Shown here one piece after another: positions 46,159 through 55,849 of a stretch of 60,801 bases of DNA. The stretch is from Beijerinckiaceae bacterium (GTDB lineage Bacteria > Bacteroidota > Bacteroidia > Chitinophagales > Chitinophagaceae). Positions within the stretch are counted from its first letter, which is position 1, and each line of letters begins with the position of its first letter. The position numbers and the translations under genes were made by a program. The notes beneath the pieces are model-generated. The model was not told the origin of the DNA, did no database searches, and saw only the letters and a list, made by a program, of their open reading frames with translations. Where the stretch lies: the NCBI GenBank assembly GCA_903970475.1, contig CAJCIQ010000067.1, positions 1-60,801 of the forward strand, written 5' to 3'.

Positions 46159-47450
46159 TGCTTACTAGTCCTGTATTTCTTGTTGACCTTTGGGTTGTTG
46201 AAGTAGGCGTTCAATTGCTCCTCGTTCATATTCTCGGCGATCTCCAAAGGAACATCGATGAGCTGAAGTTGTACCTGTTTGAGGTCATCCCTGAGCTTTT
46301 TGATTTTGGCCACCAGATCGGGGTCTCGCTCACCTATAGGTGCGCTTTCTGTCAGCGCATAATCCAAACGCTTAATATTGGAACGGATGGCGGTTGCCGC
46401 ATTTTGCTCATAGGTTTTGGTGGGTGCCACCGCTTCTTTAACGGGCACTAATGCTACCCCCACACTCGGAAGGATAACACCAGTGGGCTGACCGCTATTG
46501 TTTGGCAAGGCGCTTACCACGCTTCCGCTTAAAGCGGCAGTGGCACTGGTCAGATCAAAAGTTGTCCGGGTACTTTTGTTGCTTTTTATCTGCCTGTCCA
46601 GCACCATGAAGGTATATTTCAATTGCAGAATATAGAAGTGTATATCATGGGCGAGTACCCCATACTCTTTTAGTTCCTGCGGATAATTGACCGCGTCTTT
46701 TACGGTGATACGCACCACTGCGGTATCCTTGTTGAAAAACTTATCGGTGCCTACAAAGCTGAGGACAACTGTTTTTTCCTTAACCTGATCCTCTGGTCTG
46801 ACAAAGTCATAGGGGATGGCCCAGATAAAATTGTCACCGCATTTTTTGACAACCGTATAATCTTTAATGGGTATGCTGGTGAAAAAGGTGATGTTTTCTA
46901 ATGGAAAACTACCATCGTCGCATTGTACGGCAAAGCTGACCGTATCGCCTTCTGACACCATCAGGTTTCCCCCGTCCACAGAGGGTTTCACATGGGAAGG
47001 TACAATTTCCGTGTTGTAGAACATCACCGTGAAGGAGGTATCGATATGCTCTTGAGGATTGTTCAGGTTTTGTACGCCAATGGATACTTTATAGGGGAAG
47101 TCATATTTCAACCTTCCACTCAGAAAGTAACTTTTCTCTGCCCTGAAGGACAGTATTCCATTGTCCTTATTGATGCGCATCCCAACAGGAGAGCCTTTCA
47201 GGTACCAATAATACTTTGATGTGTCCTTATTGATTTCGAATTTGTATGACAGTGTAGAGTCTACGTGAATGGTGAAATAGGGATTCAGGTTCCGGATGCG
47301 TAGAGTCGTATCCGGGGTCATCTGGATAATTTCAGTGCTGGTTTTATAAGGTGGTATCGTATCCTTGGTAACTTGGCCCCATGAATTTGTCGCCACAAAA
47401 CACCCTATCAAAAACAAAATCTCAATGAAAATGAATGTCCGTTTTGGCAT
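46155..47450 (-). CDS. secreted protein with Ig-like region and C-terminal coiled coil
   Basis: A 431-residue protein with a signal peptide (cleavage near SWGQ). The N-terminal two thirds are beta-rich with strand patterns like a cadherin or Ig domain (INKDNGILSFRAE, VRPEDQVKEKTVVLSFVG). The C-terminal part is helical and charged (LVAKIKKLRDDLKQVQLQLI). No cysteine pattern or catalytic motif is visible. It faces away from the Prc-like protease gene, 165 bp between starts. Confidence 0.75.
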   Translation of the reverse strand: MPKRTFIFIEILFLIGCFVATNSWGQVTKDTIPPYKTSTEIIQMTPDTTLRIRNLNPYFTIHVDSTLSYKFEINKDTSKYYWYLKGSPVGMRINKDNGILSFRAEKSYFLSGRLKYDFPYKVSIGVQNLNNPQEHIDTSFTVMFYNTEIVPSHVKPSVDGGNLMVSEGDTVSFAVQCDDGSFPLENITFFTSIPIKDYTVVKKCGDNFIWAIPYDFVRPEDQVKEKTVVLSFVGTDKFFNKDTAVVRITVKDAVNYPQELKEYGVLAHDIHFYILQLKYTFMVLDRQIKSNKSTRTTFDLTSATAALSGSVVSALPNNSGQPTGVILPSVGVALVPVKEAVAPTKTYEQNAATAIRSNIKRLDYALTESAPIGERDPDLVAKIKKLRDDLKQVQLQLIDVPLEIAENMNEEQLNAYFNNPKVNKKYRTSKH

Positions 47451-47580
47451 AACAACTCCATTACAAAGGGTTCAAAGTTAATCGATTTGAAAAATATTCT
47501 CCGCATTTTAACGTTTTAGCTACAAACAAATCCCGGGTTTGCCCGTTCATCAAATCCTTTGTTAATTTGATACGAACGGA

Positions 47581-47611
47581 TTCGTGTTAAAGGGGTTTTA
47601 TGTTATATTTA
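47581..47611 (+). promoter_or_regulatory. candidate promoter of the Prc-like protease gene
   Basis: TTCG (47581-47584), 19 bp, TATATTTA (47604-47611): one mismatch to each consensus box. Transcription would begin near 47618, inside the first codons of the longest ORF. This favours the in-frame ATG at 47640 as the true start. Confidence 0.4.
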
Positions 47612-47615
47612 CGGG

Positions 47616-49826
47616 ATGCAAAAACGCTATATAGCTATGTTTAGTAAGAAAAGTGTGCCCATTATCCTGATTTTGTTGCTAGGAGGTGTGAGTTTCCTGT
47701 ACGCTGTGAAAGTTAATAGGAGATCCTCTGATAATCCAACCTCCAAATACGAAAAGATACTCAGAACCGTTACCGCATACCTGGAACAAGGACATTATAG
47801 TCCGCAGCGCGTAGACGATAACTTTTCTGAGAAAGTTTTCAATAAGTACATCAGCATCCTCGACGGAGATAAAGGTTACTTTCTCCAAGGGGACATAGAC
47901 TCTTTGCGGGCCTTGTATGCAAAGAGCATTGACGATGAAATGCATGGGGCAGAACTGAAATCCTTTTATGGAATCAGTCAGATCTATACCCAACGCATGA
48001 CGGAGGCTTCTAACTTGTTCAAGGATATCCTTTCCAAGCCGTTTGATTTCACGGTAAAAGAAAGTGTAGACATGAACTACGAAAAGCTGAAGTTTGCTGC
48101 TACAAAGGATGATCGCTATGATCGTTGGAGAAAAAGGCTGAAATACCTGGTACTGGAACGTTATGTTGAATTACAGGATGCCAGGGATAAAAACAAAGGC
48201 AAAGATTCGGTGGCCCCGAAGACAGACGAACAGCTCGAACAGCAGGCCAGGGCCGCTATTTATAAAATCATGGACCGGAATTTCGCCCGGTTGAAAAGCA
48301 TCGAAACATCCGATGCCCAGTTCAATGAGTTGGTGAATTGCATTACCAACACCATGGACCCACATACCGACTTTTTCCCTCCTGTAGAACGTCGTTCCTT
48401 TGATGAGTTGATGTCTGGACGCTTCTACGGTATCGGCGCTTCATTGGCTGAAGATGACGCCGGTAACATCACCATTGCTAACCTGGTTACGGGTAGTCCT
48501 GCCTGGAAATCCGGTAAGATTACCGCTGGTGATATCATTTTGAAAGTGGCTCAAGGTAATGATACGGCCCAGGATTTAACAGGTTATGCGCGTGAGGATG
48601 CCGTTAAGCTGATTCGTGGTGGAAAAGGAACTGTAGTGAAGCTGACCATTAAAAAAGCCGACGGCTCTATTATAGTAGTGCCCCTGGTCAGGGATGAAAT
48701 CGTGTTGGATGATACGTTTGCCAGGGCTGCCATCATCAATGATGGAGACCGCAAACTGGGTTATATCTATCTCCCTGAATTTTATGCAGACTTTGAACAT
48801 CCAAATGGTAACCATTGTTCCGTTGACGTAGCTAAGGAAGTTTCCTACCTGAAAAATCAAAAGGTGGACGGTATCATCATGGACCTGAGAGGTAATGGTG
48901 GCGGATCGTTAGTGGATGTTGTGAAAATGGTGGGCCTGTTTATCCCCAGCGGCCCTGTGGTTCAGGTAAAAAGCAGAAATGACGACCCAACTACCTGGCC
49001 TGATCCAGACCATGGTATTTTATATACGGGCCCCCTGACCGTCATGGTCAATGAGGGCAGTGCCAGTGCTTCTGAAATATTCGCCGCAGCGATTCAGGAT
49101 TACCATAGGGGGTTAATTATTGGTAGCGATACCTACGGTAAGGGAACGGTCCAAAGGGAATTACCGCTGGACCCTAAGGTAACCGGAGATAATGTGGCTG
49201 GAGATTCAAACGTAGACCTGGGTTCTATTAAACTCACCCTACAGAAATTTTATCGAATTTCCGGAGGTTCTACTCAGTTGAAGGGCGTTTCCCCCGATAT
49301 TCCTGTACCAGACCGTTACGAGTTCCTTAAAGAGCGTGAACGGGATAATCCGGATGCTTTAAAGTGGGACGAGATCGCCAAAGTCAGCTATCAACCCTGG
49401 CAGCCTAGCTATGACGTGATGAATGTGAAAAAAGAAAGCGAGGACCGCCTGGACCGCAACGCATCGTTCAAGGACATTCTAAAAAATGCCAAGTGGATAG
49501 AGGAACAAAACGATAAGAACTATGCCCTGGAGATCACTCAATACCGTAAAGAAAGAGATGAACTCAATAAGGTTTATAAAGACATAGATGCAAAGGAAAA
49601 ACTGCCTGCTCCGTTAGCAATGACCATGATGCCCCCTCCCAACGCCTTGGACGGAGCTGGAGAAATTGCGGATACTTCTTCCTCCAAAATGGGTGGAACG
49701 CCAACGGTACGCGCCGTTAAGAACCAACAATGGTTGAACCTGTTTCAATCTGACCTGGAACTGGGTGAGGCCGTAAATGTGATGAATGACATGGTACGCC
49801 TCAATAATGTAGCCGCCAAGCAATAG
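47616..49826 (+). CDS. S41 tail-specific protease, Prc type
   Basis: A periplasmic protease that degrades or trims proteins from the C-terminus. The long form has 736 residues; starting at 47640 (MFSKKSVPIILILLLGG) it would have 728, and both give a signal or anchor segment. A helical N-terminal part (about 40-230) is followed by a PDZ domain (GIGASLAEDDAGNI, VTGSPAWKSGKITAGD), the S41 core with Ser in NEGSASASEIFAAAI and Lys in SDTYGKGTVQREL, and the C-terminal DUF3340-like region. It is longer than the CtpA-type enzyme at 17379-18980, so the two probably differ in substrate. Confidence 0.92.
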   Translation: MQKRYIAMFSKKSVPIILILLLGGVSFLYAVKVNRRSSDNPTSKYEKILRTVTAYLEQGHYSPQRVDDNFSEKVFNKYISILDGDKGYFLQGDIDSLRALYAKSIDDEMHGAELKSFYGISQIYTQRMTEASNLFKDILSKPFDFTVKESVDMNYEKLKFAATKDDRYDRWRKRLKYLVLERYVELQDARDKNKGKDSVAPKTDEQLEQQARAAIYKIMDRNFARLKSIETSDAQFNELVNCITNTMDPHTDFFPPVERRSFDELMSGRFYGIGASLAEDDAGNITIANLVTGSPAWKSGKITAGDIILKVAQGNDTAQDLTGYAREDAVKLIRGGKGTVVKLTIKKADGSIIVVPLVRDEIVLDDTFARAAIINDGDRKLGYIYLPEFYADFEHPNGNHCSVDVAKEVSYLKNQKVDGIIMDLRGNGGGSLVDVVKMVGLFIPSGPVVQVKSRNDDPTTWPDPDHGILYTGPLTVMVNEGSASASEIFAAAIQDYHRGLIIGSDTYGKGTVQRELPLDPKVTGDNVAGDSNVDLGSIKLTLQKFYRISGGSTQLKGVSPDIPVPDRYEFLKERERDNPDALKWDEIAKVSYQPWQPSYDVMNVKKESEDRLDRNASFKDILKNAKWIEEQNDKNYALEITQYRKERDELNKVYKDIDAKEKLPAPLAMTMMPPPNALDGAGEIADTSSSKMGGTPTVRAVKNQQWLNLFQSDLELGEAVNVMNDMVRLNNVAAKQ

Positions 49827-49860
49827 GTCGCTGCATAGCGCCTATCGTGATTTGCAATAA

Positions 49861-49892
49861 AAAATGGGGCTTTTAAAAGCCCCATTTTTTAT
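49861..49892. terminator. bidirectional terminator between convergent genes
   Basis: AAAATGGGGCTTTT (49861-49874) and AAAAGCCCCATTTT (49875-49888) form a perfect palindrome, with T tracts on both strands. It serves the protease gene and the threonine aldolase gene. Confidence 0.88.
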
Positions 49893-49906
49893 TTTTGGGC
49901 AAAGTT

Positions 49907-50923
49907 TCAGATCGCTTCAATCAGGGTACATGCTTTATCGACCAAATCCTGGGTAATATCCAGGTGGGTTACCATACGGACCTGGGTTGGAGAAATGGGA
50001 ACGGTAATTATGTCTTGTTCCTTTAAGTAAGCTGACAGAGAGGCGGAAGAAAAACGCCCTTTCACCGAGAAAATGACAATATTGGTTTCTACAGGAAGGA
50101 TCTCGCCGACAAAATCCTTATCCTTCAGGCAATCAGCCAATTGCGCAGCATGCTTGTGGTCTTCTTTAAGCCTGGAAACGTGGTGATCCAGGGCATAAAG
50201 TCCAGCAGCGGCTAGATAACCCGCCTGACGCATACCGCCTCCAAACAGTTTTCTGATCCTTCTGGCTTTTGCTATGGCTTCTTTGGTACCTAATAGCACG
50301 CTCCCTACGGGACAGCCAAGGCCTTTACTCAAACAAACGGAGATGGAGTCGAAGACCTTTCCGTATTGAAGCGGAGATTCGTCCTTGGCAATCAATGCAT
50401 TATATAACCTTGCTCCATCCAGATGAAAGGTCAACCCATGCTGATCGCAAACGTCCCTGATGGAAAGGATATCATCCCAGCCGTAACAACTTCCTCCGCC
50501 CCGGTTGGCCGTATTTTCCAAACAAACCAGGCTGGTCGGAGGTCTGTGCACATCATCGGGGTTGATGGCCTCCTGCACCTGGGCCGCGGTTATCAGCCCT
50601 CTTTTTCCGTCCAATGGTTTTACTTGGCAACCTGAGTTGAACGCAATCCCACCGCCTTCGTATATATATACGTGCGCAGTTTTGTCACATATAACCTCCG
50701 TACCTGGTTGGGTATGTATTTTGATAGCTATTTGATTGGTCATAGTCCCTGAAGGACAAAAGATGCCGGCCTCCATGCCAAAGTCTGCGGCCATACGCGC
50801 TTCAAGCTCGTTTACGGTGGAATCCTCACGGAAAACATCATCTCCAACTTTGGCTTTAAGCATGGCGTGCAACATTCCAGGGGTAGGTTTGGTCACCGTA
50901 TCAGAACGGAGGTCAATGGTCAT
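49907..50923 (-). CDS. ltaE: low-specificity L-threonine aldolase
   Basis: A fold-type I PLP enzyme that cleaves threonine to glycine and acetaldehyde. The 338-residue protein starts with [18 protein letters not shown] and shows [44 protein letters not shown] and the Schiff-base Lys in [14 protein letters not shown] (about residue 199). All landmarks of the family are in place. It is divergent from rpoD. Confidence 0.95.
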   Translation of the reverse strand: MTIDLRSDTVTKPTPGMLHAMLKAKVGDDVFREDSTVNELEARMAADFGMEAGIFCPSGTMTNQIAIKIHTQPGTEVICDKTAHVYIYEGGGIAFNSGCQVKPLDGKRGLITAAQVQEAINPDDVHRPPTSLVCLENTANRGGGSCYGWDDILSIRDVCDQHGLTFHLDGARLYNALIAKDESPLQYGKVFDSISVCLSKGLGCPVGSVLLGTKEAIAKARRIRKLFGGGMRQAGYLAAAGLYALDHHVSRLKEDHKHAAQLADCLKDKDFVGEILPVETNIVIFSVKGRFSSASLSAYLKEQDIITVPISPTQVRMVTHLDITQDLVDKACTLIEAI

Positions 50924-51074
50924 AAAATCGATTTAGTACGCAATTTATCCAATGAGGGGTAAAATTGTCAATATTCGAATATTTGTTGGTATTTTTTGAT
51001 GAAAGCCAAACAGATGTTCGTGAAAGTTTTGATAAATATGCAATTTTGGGCTATGAAATTTGGGCGTTTCGTCA

Positions 51075-51082
51075 TACTTTTG
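51075..51082 (+). promoter_or_regulatory. candidate -7 element of rpoD
   Basis: TACTTTTG is an exact match to TAnnTTTG, 92 bp before the rpoD start. The predicted start point near 51089 leaves a leader of about 86 nt. No good -33 box is seen. The 50924-51174 gap holds no other feature. Confidence 0.5.
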
Positions 51083-51174
51083 TAGATAGTTTTTTAAAAT
51101 GCCTGGAACGACCTAGTCTCCTTTCCATCATTTTCTCTGACAGAACCGTAGCATTGTAAGGTTAATTTATACAT

Positions 51175-52032
51175 ATGAGGCAACTTAAGATTGCAACACA
51201 AATTACCAATCGTGATTCCCAGGCGGTTGAGAAGTATTTGCAGGAGATTTCCAAAATCCCCATGATCACTCCGGAGGAAGAAACAGTACTGGCACAACGC
51301 ATCAAGATGGGCGACCAGAAGGCGTTGGACAAGCTGGTGCAGGCTAACCTACGTTTTGTGGTATCCGTTGCAAAACAGTATCAGCACCAGGGATTATCGT
51401 TGAGTGACCTCATCAATGAAGGTAATCTGGGCTTGATTAAAGCAGCCCAGCGTTTTGATGAAACCAAAGGTTTCAAATTCATCTCATACGCGGTATGGTG
51501 GATTCGCCAGTCCATCCTACAGGCGTTGGCAGAGCAAGGTCGATTAGTCCGCCTGCCTCAAAACAAAATTGGCACGTACAACAAAGCCAACAAGGCTTAC
51601 ATGGCTTTCGAACAAGAACATGAACGGGAGCCAAGCACGGAAGAACTCGCCGAGATTCTCGAAATGAGCGAAACCGAAATCAACAACATTTTCCAAAGCA
51701 ACACCCGTCACACGTCATTGGACGCCCCCGTACACGAGGCTGAAGATGTAGCCATGGGAGACTTGCTGGAAGGTGGAGACAGCACCGATGAGGACGTCAT
51801 GCACGACTCACTGAGGGCTGAAATCCGCCGGGTGTTGAAATCCCTGAGCCCCCGGGAAGCCGAGATCGTTAATGCTTACTTTGGTTTGGATGGAGAAAAC
51901 GGAGTGACCATCGAACAGATTGGTCAGAAGTATGACCTGACGAAAGAAAGGATCCGCCAGATCAAAGAAAGAGCCATCAAGCGTTTGCAGAAGGCTCGTT
52001 ACAGCAGTTCACTGAAGGCCTATTTAGGTTAA
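51175..52032 (+). CDS. rpoD: primary sigma factor RpoD/SigA, short Bacteroidota form
   Basis: The housekeeping sigma factor. The 285-residue protein lacks region 1.1, as is usual in Bacteroidota. Region 1.2 (SQAVEKYLQEISKIPMITPE), region 2 (NLRFVVSVAKQYQHQGLSL, DLINEGNLGLIKAAQRFD, FKFISYAVWWIRQSILQAL), region 3 and region 4 (SPREAEIVNAYFGLDGENG, LTKERIRQIKERAIKRLQ) are all intact. This protein should recognise the TTTG / TAnnTTTG promoters noted in the window. Confidence 0.97.
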   Translation: MRQLKIATQITNRDSQAVEKYLQEISKIPMITPEEETVLAQRIKMGDQKALDKLVQANLRFVVSVAKQYQHQGLSLSDLINEGNLGLIKAAQRFDETKGFKFISYAVWWIRQSILQALAEQGRLVRLPQNKIGTYNKANKAYMAFEQEHEREPSTEELAEILEMSETEINNIFQSNTRHTSLDAPVHEAEDVAMGDLLEGGDSTDEDVMHDSLRAEIRRVLKSLSPREAEIVNAYFGLDGENGVTIEQIGQKYDLTKERIRQIKERAIKRLQKARYSSSLKAYLG

Positions 52033-52054
52033 TAGACCCCACACTTTTTGCGAT

Positions 52055-52087
52055 TAGGCTGGTTTTCAAAGACCAGCCTATTTTTTT
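52055..52087 (+). terminator. intrinsic terminator of rpoD
   Basis: Perfect 9-bp stem TAGGCTGGT (52055-52063) / ACCAGCCTA (52072-52080), 8-nt loop, then seven T. Confidence 0.92.
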
Positions 52088-52177
52088 GGCGCTAGTCTCG
52101 CTGCTGATTCTGGCCGGTTGCCTAGACTTATCCACACCTGTGGAGGCTGATGCTGTGCTTATCTCGGGCAATCATCG

Positions 52178-52185
52178 TAAATTTG
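52178..52185 (+). promoter_or_regulatory. candidate -7 element of trxB
   Basis: TAAATTTG matches TAnnTTTG exactly, 20 bp before trxB. Upstream, TCCACA-CC-TGTGGA (52131-52144) is a perfect dyad that could bind a regulator; it overlaps a TTATCCACA 9-mer. Confidence 0.5.
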
Positions 52186-52204
52186 TGCCTCAATTTCTCT
52201 ACAC

Positions 52205-53152
52205 ATGGCCTACGAAGCAGCAGAAAGAGTTCATTGTCTCATTATAGGATCTGGTCCCGCAGGGTATACAGCAGCTATTTATGCCTCCAGGGCAAACTTG
52301 AAACCGGTACTTTACCAAGGTATACAACCCGGAGGTCAATTGACCATTACCACCGAAGTAGAAAACTATCCTGGATATCCTACCGGCATTCAAGGGCCGG
52401 ATATGATGATCGATTTTGAAAAGCAAGCTATCCGTATGGGCGCCGATATCCGATTTGGATTGGCTACCAAAGTGGACTTCAGCAAAAGACCGTACCGTGT
52501 GGAAATTGATGAGGAAAAGTGGATAGAAGCAGAGTCTGTGATCATTTGTACAGGCGCCAGCGCCAAATGGCTGGGTTTGGAAAGTGAACAAAGGCTTAAT
52601 GGGTTCGGGGTGAGCGCTTGTGCAGTTTGTGACGGGTTTTTCTTCAAAGGAAAAGAAGTGGCCATCGTAGGAGCAGGAGATACCGCTTGCGAAGAAGCCT
52701 TATACTTATCCAAACTCTGCTCTACAGTTCATATGTTTGTAAGGAGGGGAGAAATGAGGGCTTCCAAAGTCATGCAGGATAGGGTGCTGAAAGCCTCCAA
52801 TATTGTTGTTTACTGGAACACGGAACCCTTGGAAGTCATCGGAGGACAAAAGGTAGAGGCTGTCCGTGTACACAATAAGCAAAAGGATAAAGAAGAAATT
52901 ATTCCCATCAGTGCCTTTTTCGTGGCCATCGGGCACCAACCCAATTCTGACATCTTCAAAGGTTGGATAGACATGGACGAGCAAGGCTATATCAAAACCA
53001 TTTCCGGAACTGCCAAAACCAACCTGGAAGGGGTATTTGCAGCAGGAGATGTTCAGGATAAGAATTACAGACAGGCCGTAACAGCCGCCGGCAGTGGTTG
53101 TATGGCTGCCCTGGATGCTGAACGTTATTTGTCCGCTCTGGAAAGTATTTAA
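52205..53152 (+). CDS. trxB: thioredoxin-disulfide reductase
   Basis: TrxB reduces thioredoxin with NADPH. The 315-residue protein has the FAD-binding CLIIGSGPAGYTAAIYASR, the redox-active pair CAVCDG (about residues 139-142), the NADPH-binding VAIVGAGDTACEEALYLSK and the C-terminal FAAGDVQDKNYRQAVTAAGSG. It is of the usual low-molecular-weight bacterial type. folB follows 17 bp later. Confidence 0.97.
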   Translation: MAYEAAERVHCLIIGSGPAGYTAAIYASRANLKPVLYQGIQPGGQLTITTEVENYPGYPTGIQGPDMMIDFEKQAIRMGADIRFGLATKVDFSKRPYRVEIDEEKWIEAESVIICTGASAKWLGLESEQRLNGFGVSACAVCDGFFFKGKEVAIVGAGDTACEEALYLSKLCSTVHMFVRRGEMRASKVMQDRVLKASNIVVYWNTEPLEVIGGQKVEAVRVHNKQKDKEEIIPISAFFVAIGHQPNSDIFKGWIDMDEQGYIKTISGTAKTNLEGVFAAGDVQDKNYRQAVTAAGSGCMAALDAERYLSALESI

Positions 53153-53169
53153 CACTGGGAAAAGACATC

Positions 53170-53520
53170 ATGAATATCCACCTGGAAGGATTGCGTTTCT
53201 ATGGCTATCACGGATTATATGTCCATGAAAGAAAGCTGGGTGCCTGGTTTGAATTGGAACTTACCCTTCAGTGGCCGGATCCTGATCAGGTCATCGTGCA
53301 CCTGCATCAAACCGTCAATTATGCGGCTGTATATGAAGTGATCAAGTCCAGGATGGATCACCCTACCGAATTATTAGAGACATTGGTCATGGAACTGGGT
53401 GATTCCTTGAAGGCCCAGTTTCCTGTATTGACCGGTTTTCGCATCCGGATGACCAAACTCAATCCCCCTTTATTCAACTTCCAGGGAAGGGTTGCAGTGG
53501 AATACAGCAAAAATTTCTAA
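53170..53520 (+). CDS. folB: dihydroneopterin aldolase
   Basis: FolB cleaves dihydroneopterin to hydroxymethyl-dihydropterin and glycolaldehyde in folate synthesis. The 116-residue protein shows the family pattern: GLRFYGYHGLYVHERKLG with the substrate-binding Tyr and His, VNYAAVYEVIKSRM, PTELLETLVMELGD, and a late catalytic Lys in MTKLNPPL. It lies in the same direction close behind trxB. Confidence 0.93.
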   Translation: MNIHLEGLRFYGYHGLYVHERKLGAWFELELTLQWPDPDQVIVHLHQTVNYAAVYEVIKSRMDHPTELLETLVMELGDSLKAQFPVLTGFRIRMTKLNPPLFNFQGRVAVEYSKNF

Positions 53521-53547
53521 ATTACGGGTTCATCATCGACCCGTAAT

Positions 53548-54327
53548 ATGCTGGTACCTATTAAGCCCTATGCTTGTCTATGTTTACTTTTTGCCTTATT
53601 AACCGGCGCATCCTCCCTTTATGCACAAACCGCTGATGACCTTGATCAGCAAGCTGCGTTGTCGATTAAAAACCTCAAAGAGGAAGATGCGCTAAACCTA
53701 TATAAGCAGGCATTGGTTGTTCAACCGGATAACCTGACTGCCCTCATTGGGGCTTCTGACATGTCATCCAGGATTGGAGCCAGGCTGGTGGATAAAAGTA
53801 AGGACCAGGCTACCGTTTATTTCAATGCTGCTCAAGACTATGCCAGTAAGGCATTGAAGGTGGACAGCAATTCCTCGGATGCAAACGTGGTGATGGCCAT
53901 TGCCCTGGGGCGTCTATCCCTTATAGAAAGTGGAAAGAAGAAAGTGCAGTATGCCAGGGATATTAAAATGTATTGTGACAAATCCATAAAGTTAAATCCC
54001 CAAAATTACCGGGCCTATTATGTACTGGGGAAATGGAATTACGAAGTGGCCAACCTGAATTATTTTGAAAGGTCAGCCGCCAAAATGTTTTTTGGTGGCA
54101 TTCCCGATGGTTCCATTAAGGGAGCCATTGCCAATTTCGAAAAGTGCCGGCAATTAAACCCGGGTTTTATTCTAAATTACCTGGACTTGTCTAATGCATA
54201 CAAACAAGATGATCAAAATGAAAAGGCGCTAGGTGCCCTTCAAACGTTGGTCCATTTGCCTGTCCAGGCAGAAGACGATCCATCTACCAAGATGCAGGCT
54301 AAAAAGCAGTTGGATGCAATGATGTAA
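53548..54327 (+). CDS. secreted TPR protein
   Basis: A 259-residue protein with a signal peptide (MLVPIKPYACLCLLFALLTG, cleavage near LYAQ). At least three TPR-like helix pairs are visible, such as DALNLYKQALVVQPDNLTAL, YASKALKVDSNSSDANVVMA and MYCDKSIKLNPQNYRAYYVL. It should act as a periplasmic or surface scaffold. It lies 27 bp after folB and 11 bp before the GH53 gene. Confidence 0.8.
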   Translation: MLVPIKPYACLCLLFALLTGASSLYAQTADDLDQQAALSIKNLKEEDALNLYKQALVVQPDNLTALIGASDMSSRIGARLVDKSKDQATVYFNAAQDYASKALKVDSNSSDANVVMAIALGRLSLIESGKKKVQYARDIKMYCDKSIKLNPQNYRAYYVLGKWNYEVANLNYFERSAAKMFFGGIPDGSIKGAIANFEKCRQLNPGFILNYLDLSNAYKQDDQNEKALGALQTLVHLPVQAEDDPSTKMQAKKQLDAMM

Positions 54328-54338
54328 TACCTTAAACT

Positions 54339-55340
54339 ATGAAATGGTTGCTTTCTATATCGGCTTTGGTTTGCTTCAGTGCTGCTTCACCTCGCTTCCA
54401 CGAGCCACCCACAAGTGGTCCTGTGGAAAAAATCCTGGGAGCCGATATCTCCTTTCTTCCCCAGTTGGAAGCGGAAGGCAAACTTTTTTACGACCATGGC
54501 GTTCAGAAGGAGGCCATCCAACTCCTGAAGGATAATGGATTTAATTATATCAGACTGAGGATATTTGTAGATCCAACCTCGGACAGCGGGTATTCTAAAA
54601 AAGGATATTGTGGACTGTCCGATACCAAGAAAATGGCCACCCGTATCAAGGCCGCCCATCTTAAATTTCTCTTAGACTTTCACTATAGCGATACCTGGGC
54701 TGATCCCGGCAAACAATTTAAACCGGCAGCCTGGAAAGGGCTGGATTTTCAAGGGCTACAGACGCAGATGAAGACATATACCACTTCAGTTATACAAGCG
54801 CTGAAAGACCAGGGAACAGAGCCTGATATGGTTCAGGTAGGTAATGAGATCAATCACGGGATGCTATGGCCCGATGGGAACACTCGGCATCCGGACACCC
54901 TGGCCGCATTTCTCAAAGCGGGTATTGCCGGGGTCAAAGCGGTGGATGCCCATATTCCCATCATGCTGCATATTGCTTGTGGAGGCCAGAACCAGGAATC
55001 CCGGTGGTTCCTGGATAACATGATCTCCAGGGGGGTGAAATTCGATGTAATAGGTGAATCTTATTACCCGCAATGGCATGGCACGCTGGAGGACCTGAAG
55101 GCCAACCTGACTGACCTGGCCTCCAGGTATAAACAAGATGTCATTGTCGTGGAATACACCCAGCATAAAAAGGAAGTAAATGACATAGCCCTGAATATCC
55201 AAGGCAAGCAAAGAGTGGGGACCTTTATCTGGGAACCCCTGAACACCTGGGAACAGTTTATAGATGGCAAAACCGGTCAAACCATAGATTCTCTGATCGA
55301 CCTTTATCCGGCCATCCAAAAAACCTATGATATCCACTAA
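54339..55340 (+). CDS. GH53 arabinogalactan endo-beta-1,4-galactanase
   Basis: A 333-residue exported glycosidase (signal MKWLLSISALVCFSAAS). It matches family GH53: ILGADISFLPQLEAEGK, NYIRLRIFVDP, FLLDFHYSDTWADPGKQ, the acid/base Glu in VQVGNEINHGMLWPDG (about residue 171) and the nucleophile Glu in VIVVEYTQ (about 269). It cleaves beta-1,4-galactan, a pectin side chain. No SusCD pair is nearby, so it is an isolated degradation gene. It sits 11 bp after the TPR gene. Confidence 0.93.
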   Translation: MKWLLSISALVCFSAASPRFHEPPTSGPVEKILGADISFLPQLEAEGKLFYDHGVQKEAIQLLKDNGFNYIRLRIFVDPTSDSGYSKKGYCGLSDTKKMATRIKAAHLKFLLDFHYSDTWADPGKQFKPAAWKGLDFQGLQTQMKTYTTSVIQALKDQGTEPDMVQVGNEINHGMLWPDGNTRHPDTLAAFLKAGIAGVKAVDAHIPIMLHIACGGQNQESRWFLDNMISRGVKFDVIGESYYPQWHGTLEDLKANLTDLASRYKQDVIVVEYTQHKKEVNDIALNIQGKQRVGTFIWEPLNTWEQFIDGKTGQTIDSLIDLYPAIQKTYDIH

Positions 55341-55345
55341 ATGGT

Positions 55346-55849
55346 ATGAAGTTTAACCTGGACATCAATCGTAATTCATTACTGTATGTTTTCAGGATAG
55401 TCCTTGGTTGCCTGATTGCCTGGTACCTGACCGACCTGTTGCATATGGATAAGCGGGAATGGGCGCTGATCTCGGTGGTGATTGTGTCGGAGCCGGATTT
55501 CGGAAACCTGAGAAGCAATACCATGACCAGGGTGATCAATACATTAAGCGGATGCGCAGTTGGATTGCTCTTTTTATTGATTTGCGGGGTCAGCTTTTTG
55601 TCCTTAATGCTGGCGTTAACGGCCTCCATACTCATCAGTACTTCCTTTCCCAAATACCCGAGCAGTTGGAAACTGGCGCCAGTAACCGTGGTCATCGTCA
55701 TGTTGCCCTCCATCATGCAACACCTTCACTTAACAGAAGCCTTGAAATTTGCCCTATCCAGGACCTTGGAGGTTTTGATCGGCTGTTTTGTAGCTTTCCT
55801 ACTAGGGCTTGTCTTTGACGCTTTTCATCGACAACGGAAAACCAGTTGA
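55346..55849 (+). CDS. FUSC / aromatic acid exporter-like membrane protein
   Basis: A 167-residue integral membrane protein with five or six hydrophobic segments. The first half (LGCLIAWYLTDLLHMDKREWA, RSNTMTRVINTLSGCAVGLL) has the pattern of the FUSC N-terminal domain, where a short amphipathic helix follows the second segment. It is only the membrane half of such a protein; the usual cytosolic domain is missing. It starts 5 bp after the GH53 gene. Transport function is inference. Confidence 0.7.
   Translation: MKFNLDINRNSLLYVFRIVLGCLIAWYLTDLLHMDKREWALISVVIVSEPDFGNLRSNTMTRVINTLSGCAVGLLFLLICGVSFLSLMLALTASILISTSFPKYPSSWKLAPVTVVIVMLPSIMQHLHLTEALKFALSRTLEVLIGCFVAFLLGLVFDAFHRQRKTS

Noticed and set aside
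50965..51159. 64-aa ORF between ltaE and rpoD
   Set aside because: It spans the rpoD promoter and has no protein-like features; it is more likely leader DNA.
52128..52136. Perfect DnaA box TTATCCACA as a sign of a replication origin
   Set aside because: Only one box is present and no dnaA, dnaN or AT-rich cluster is near; it is part of a dyad upstream of trxB.
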